Of a stretch of 36,081 nt of DNA, positions 32,936 to 36,081 are shown in pieces. A program made the position numbers and the translations under genes. Every line of letters starts with the position of its first letter. The first letter of the stretch is position 1. The stretch comes from JBMTVT01 sp049451635 (GTDB taxonomy: Bacteria > Bacteroidota > Bacteroidia > Flavobacteriales > Flavobacteriaceae), in the NCBI GenBank assembly GCA_049451635.1, contig JBMTVT010000016.1, positions 1 through 36,081 of the forward strand, given 5' to 3'. The notes under the pieces are model-generated. The model had not been told where the DNA came from, did not search any database, and saw only the letters and a list, made by a program, of their open reading frames with translations.

Positions 32936-34906
32936 ATGTATTACACTACAGAAAACCTTGATAGAACTCTTTTAAAAACGTTGTATATAAACATGTTAAA
33001 ACCTCGATTGATAGAGGAGAAGATGCTTGTTTTATTACGGCAAGGAAAAATCAGCAAATGGTTTTCTGGTATTGGGCAAGAAGCTATTTCAGTTGGTGTT
33101 ACCATGGCATTGAATGAAGATGAATATATTTTGCCCATGCATAGAAATTTAGGGGTTTTTACAACCAGAAACATACCCTTATATAGGCTTTTTGCACAGT
33201 GGCAAGGTAAAGCTTCAGGATTTACAAAAGGCAGGGATAGGTCGTTCCATTTTGGAACGCAACAATATAAAATTGTTGGCATGATATCGCATTTGGGGCC
33301 ACAGTTAGGTGTTGCCGATGGCATCGCTTTAGCTTCAAAACTAAATAGAAAAAGTCAGGTAACTGCTGTTTTTACTGGAGAAGGAGGAACCAGTGAAGGC
33401 GATTTTCATGAAGCCTTAAATGTGGCTTCTGTTTGGAAACTGCCAGTTTTGTTTTGTGTAGAAAATAATGGCTACGGGTTGTCAACCCCAACAAATGAGC
33501 AATACTATTGCGAGCATATTGCCGACAAAGGTGTTGGTTATGGTATGGAATCGCACATTATTGATGGTAACAATATTATAGAAGTTTATGCCAAAGTAAA
33601 TGATATTGCTGCTAGTGTTAGAGAAAACCCCAGACCTGTTTTATTGGAGTTTAAAACCTTTAGAATGCGAGGTCATGAAGAAGCTAGTGGCACAAAATAT
33701 GTTCCCCAAGATTTGATGGATTCATGGGCAAAACAAGACCCTATTGTAAATTTTCAAAAGTTTTTAGCGCAAGAAGGCATTTTAACAAATACCGATAAAA
33801 TTAAAGAAACAATCATTAGTGAAATTAATGAACATTTAGAGGTTGCCTTTGGCGAAGAAGATATCATTCCAAATGAAACTATAGAATTAAATGATGTATT
33901 TAAATATTTTGAATATCAAGAAGTTAAAAATAATTCAGAATTAAAAGAGATTAGATTTATCGATGCTGTTTCAGATGGTTTAAAACAGAGTATGGAAAAG
34001 CATGATAATTTAATTATTATGGGACAGGATATTGCAGAATATGGAGGGGCATTTAAAATAACAGAAGGTTTTTTTGAGCAGTTTGGAAAAGAAAGAATAC
34101 GAAATACCCCTATTTGCGAATCTGCAATCGTAGAAACTAGTATGGGGTTATCCATTGCCGGTATGAAAAGTGTGGTAGAAATGCAGTTCGCAGATTTTGT
34201 TTCTTCAGGTTTTAACCCTGTGGTTAATTATTTGGCTAAATCCTATTATAGATGGGGTCAAAATGCGGATGTAGTTATTAGAATGCCTTGTGGAGCTGGT
34301 GTAGCGGCAGGACCATTTCACTCACAAAGTAATGAAGCATGGTTTACAAAAACCCCGGGTTTAAAAGTAGTTTATCCAGCATTTCCATGCGATGCAAAAG
34401 GATTGCTGGCGACAGCTATTAACGACCCGAATCCCGTATTGTTTTTTGAGCACAAAGCTCTTTATAGAAGTGTACGCCAAAACGTTCCTGTTGATTATTA
34501 CACCTTACCATTTGGTAAAGCTTCATTGGTAACAGAAGGAAATGATATAACTATTATTAGCTTTGGGGCAGCAGTACATTGGGCATTGGACATGTTAAAC
34601 AATAACCCAGAAATATCAGCTGATATTATTGATTTAAGAACGCTTCAGCCATTGGACACAGATGCCATTTATAATTCGGTTAAAAAGACGGGTAAGGCTA
34701 TTATTTTACAGGAAGATTCCTTATTTGGAGGCATTGCCAGTGATATTTCCGCTTTAATAATGGAACATTGTTTTAAGCATTTGGATGCGCCAGTTAAGCG
34801 GGTGGCTAGTTTAGAAACACCTATTCCGTTTGCTAAACAATTGGAAGCACAATACCTGCCAATGCATAGGTTTGAAAATGCATTAATGGAACTTTTGGCT
34901 TATTAA
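32936..34906 (+). CDS. 2-oxoacid dehydrogenase E1, fused alpha and beta subunits
   Basis: 656 residues. The alpha part (1-330) has ISKWFSGIGQEAISVG and the thiamine-diphosphate/Mg motif GEGGTSEGDFHEALN (148-162) ending at ENNGYG (176-181). The beta part (from about 340) starts EIRFIDAVSDGLKQSM and contains GQDIAEYGGAFKITEGF, NTPICESAIVETSMGLS, PCGAGVAAGPFHSQSNEAWF (cofactor-binding regions), VLFFEHKALYR and the C-terminal transketolase-C fold. A one-chain E1 of this kind in Bacteroidota decarboxylates branched-chain 2-oxoacids or pyruvate; the E2 and E3 are elsewhere. The branched-chain assignment is the best guess, not proven. The frame is intact over 2 kb, so strong purifying selection is likely. 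Confidence 0.9.
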   Translation: MYYTTENLDRTLLKTLYINMLKPRLIEEKMLVLLRQGKISKWFSGIGQEAISVGVTMALNEDEYILPMHRNLGVFTTRNIPLYRLFAQWQGKASGFTKGRDRSFHFGTQQYKIVGMISHLGPQLGVADGIALASKLNRKSQVTAVFTGEGGTSEGDFHEALNVASVWKLPVLFCVENNGYGLSTPTNEQYYCEHIADKGVGYGMESHIIDGNNIIEVYAKVNDIAASVRENPRPVLLEFKTFRMRGHEEASGTKYVPQDLMDSWAKQDPIVNFQKFLAQEGILTNTDKIKETIISEINEHLEVAFGEEDIIPNETIELNDVFKYFEYQEVKNNSELKEIRFIDAVSDGLKQSMEKHDNLIIMGQDIAEYGGAFKITEGFFEQFGKERIRNTPICESAIVETSMGLSIAGMKSVVEMQFADFVSSGFNPVVNYLAKSYYRWGQNADVVIRMPCGAGVAAGPFHSQSNEAWFTKTPGLKVVYPAFPCDAKGLLATAINDPNPVLFFEHKALYRSVRQNVPVDYYTLPFGKASLVTEGNDITIISFGAAVHWALDMLNNNPEISADIIDLRTLQPLDTDAIYNSVKKTGKAIILQEDSLFGGIASDISALIMEHCFKHLDAPVKRVASLETPIPFAKQLEAQYLPMHRFENALMELLAY

Positions 34907-34949
34907 ACTCAAAAATTCTTATATTTAAAACAACTTAAACAGTACGTTT

Positions 34950-35339
34950 TGAGGTTTTTATGGCTTCTCATTTTTTTTATTTTTTATCAACTGCAAAAGA
35001 AATTCAAATGCTTTTGAATATGGTTGCTCATGGAATTCAAGAATGGAGACAGCAACTGCCTATAATTCACTTTCCTATCAAATCGATTCCAATCCATATA
35101 TTACCGCCTTTAGTGATAGCTTAAAACCTGAATTAAAATATATAGCAGTTTCAAGAGACCTTTACCGTATGGGCTTAAAACACAATATCCCTGTCAATAT
35201 TGATATATTTTGTTAAAGATAAATGCATACCCGTTGGAGAAACAAAATTGATATTTACATGGGAAACGATGCATAAGCTGCAAAGCAATGGAGCAGAAAA
35301 AGGGTTTGTATTGATTATGGGGTACCCATAGAAAATTAG
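34950..35339 (+). pseudogene. Decayed 3D-domain (DPBB) protein
   Basis: A hydrophobic N-terminal remnant leads to METATAYNSLSYQIDSNPYITAF, the conserved start of a 3D (Asp-Asp-Asp) domain, and ELKYIAVSRDLYRMGL, then frame jumps at about 35205: IYFVKDK lies in another frame, and MHTRWRNKIDIYMGNDA is back in the first with TAA where the family suggests Lys, then AAKQWSRKRV and a final stop at 35337-35339. At least one nonsense change and two or more indels are present, one of them a missing A in GATAAATGC. Intact, it would be a lipoprotein with a double-psi barrel fold like MltA-core proteins acting on peptidoglycan. The exact 5' end is unsure. Confidence 0.65.
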
Positions 35340-35340
35340 C

Positions 35341-35894
35341 CTATTTGGTTTCAGCCTCCAAAAGTATAAATGGAAAAGCATCTTGCACGTGTTTTAATTC
35401 TTCTTTTGTTAAATCATTCACAGGCTTTTTAAGCACATTCAAACTATAGGTGTTCCTTAACTCGTAATAAGCTTCTGTTATCTCATTTTGAACGGAAACA
35501 TATAGTTTATAGGTGTTTTCTTTACCGTTTTGCAAAGAAATAACAGCATCTTTTGGATTTTATGATGCCTCATTCTCTTTGTTGCCCTTACAATAATTGC
35601 AAGAACCATCACCATTGTTATCCGAAAATCTTTGGTAATATCTTTTAAATTTTCAACAGGAACAATTTCCCCTTCAATCATAACTTCGTCGTTGTTGTTG
35701 ATTACAATATGCAATACGTTTCATTCTAGCTTTATAGTATCACAATCGTTTGCAAGACAATCTTCGAGAAGCATTCTGTTAATGCCTTCATCTGAAGAAA
35801 TCGTCGCTGTAACTAGAAAAAAAATGAGTAATAAAAATGCAATATCTGCCATAGATCCCGCATTTACTTCGGGTATTAGTTTCGAATGTCTCAT
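35341..35894 (-). pseudogene. Decayed ExbD/TolR-like biopolymer transport protein
   Basis: ATG 35894 begins MRHSKLIPEVNAGSMADIAF followed by a single transmembrane segment (LLLIFFLVTATI), the unmistakable ExbD start with the essential Asp in the helix (MADIAFLL). The frame then meets TGA at 35723-35721. Past it, NVLHIVINNNDEVMIEGEIVPVENLKDITKDF continues the periplasmic domain; a frameshift near 35650 and a TAA near 35557 follow, and the last part DAVISLQNGKENTYKLYVSVQNEITEAYYELRN resumes to the stop at 35341. ExbD uses proton-motive force with ExbB to energise TonB receptors; other copies probably exist in the genome. Convergent with the 3D-domain relic, separated by 1 nt. Confidence 0.8.
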
Positions 35895-35961
35895 GATTAC
35901 AGTTTTATGTTAACAAAAACTTAAATCACAAAAACAATCCCATAATTATCAGAAAGTTATC

Positions 35962-36081
35962 TTAATGTGCGTATCGCTTAGAGCCTTTCCAAAGCCCGTT
36001 GTTTGAAGTATGAAAATCTATAACACGGTTATTGGTGAATAATTGTTCTTGTGTTATATGTTTTAATCGTCTTGATATGTT
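35962..36081 (-). CDS. C-terminal end of an unidentified protein (runs off the window)
   Basis: Minus-strand frame from the window edge to TAA at 35964-35962: about 39 residues (LKHITQEQLFTNNRVIDFH...GLWKGSKRYAH). No motif recognised. It lies 67 nt upstream of the ExbD relic; genes for a partner ExbD or ExbB are often there, but the sequence does not look like either. Confidence 0.35.
   Translation of the reverse strand, partial: NISRRLKHITQEQLFTNNRVIDFHTSNNGLWKGSKRYAH

Noticed and set aside
32941..33324. 127-residue minus-strand ORF
   Set aside because: Shadow of the E1 alpha domain.
1..36081. All frameshifts as sequencing errors
   Set aside because: Possible for single-lesion homopolymer cases, but nonsense substitutions in four or more loci and a lost start codon cannot come from homopolymer miscounts, and the longest genes are error-free.
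1..36081. CRISPR array, IS element, prophage or defence island
   Set aside because: No regularly spaced repeats, transposase, integrase or defence-family motifs were found on either strand.

Overview
The window is chromosomal DNA from a member of the Bacteroidota, most likely the family Flavobacteriaceae. The evidence is: strongly AT-rich sequence; promoter -7 boxes of the TAnnTTTG type rather than sigma70 boxes; almost no Shine-Dalgarno sequences; a DnaX without the usual zinc module; a fused E1 alpha/beta 2-oxoacid dehydrogenase; and flavobacterial families such as DUF3822, DUF1835 and a DUF5117/5118-type zinc metalloprotease. No phage, IS element, CRISPR array or tRNA was seen.

Layout. 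1-725 is a decayed outer-membrane beta-barrel gene. 722-3618 (minus) holds miaE, a lipoprotein and dnaX, whose frame is broken at a run of twelve A. 3752-4063 is the RNase P RNA gene with its own promoter and terminator. 4300-4824 is a lipoprotein gene with four in-frame stops. 4979-7060 (minus) is rsmD, DUF3822 and a membrane-anchored protein. 7189-8613 is a RecD-like helicase, followed by a DUF4126 scrap. 8876-11972 (plus) is kdsB, a HAD phosphatase, a KdnB-like Kdo 8-oxidase and a PlsC-like acyltransferase, a lipid A/Kdo-flavoured operon. 12131-14719 (minus) is a large secreted zinc metalloprotease. 14884-16597 holds two convergent broken genes (NYN-domain, Gfo/Idh/MocA). 16644-19698 (minus) is yebC, phhB, an SDR and gcvT. 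19870-20670 holds two small frameshifted genes. 20667-25593 is a complete thrA-thrB-thrC operon preceded by a Thr-rich leader peptide and candidate alternative hairpins. 25744-27309 is the NAD(P)HX repair enzyme. 27357-28730 is a TlpA-like lipoprotein. 28817-32773 (minus) is a tight five-gene operon: 2OG-Fe(II) oxygenase, SUI1/eIF1-like factor, DUF1835, nucleoside phosphorylase, periplasmic-binding-fold protein. 32936-34906 is the fused E1 enzyme. 34950-36081 contains decayed 3D-domain and ExbD genes and the end of an unidentified gene.

Two themes stand out. First, nine or more loci are broken by substitutions, one-base indels or both, while long metabolic genes (thrA, metalloprotease, E1, NNR) are intact. 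That pattern fits recent relaxed selection, for example host restriction or genome reduction, better than random sequencing error. Second, the essential dnaX is split exactly at an A12 tract. Slippage there would give both a gamma-like short product and a full-length tau-like product, as known for Thermus dnaX. The threonine leader is the clearest regulatory element found.
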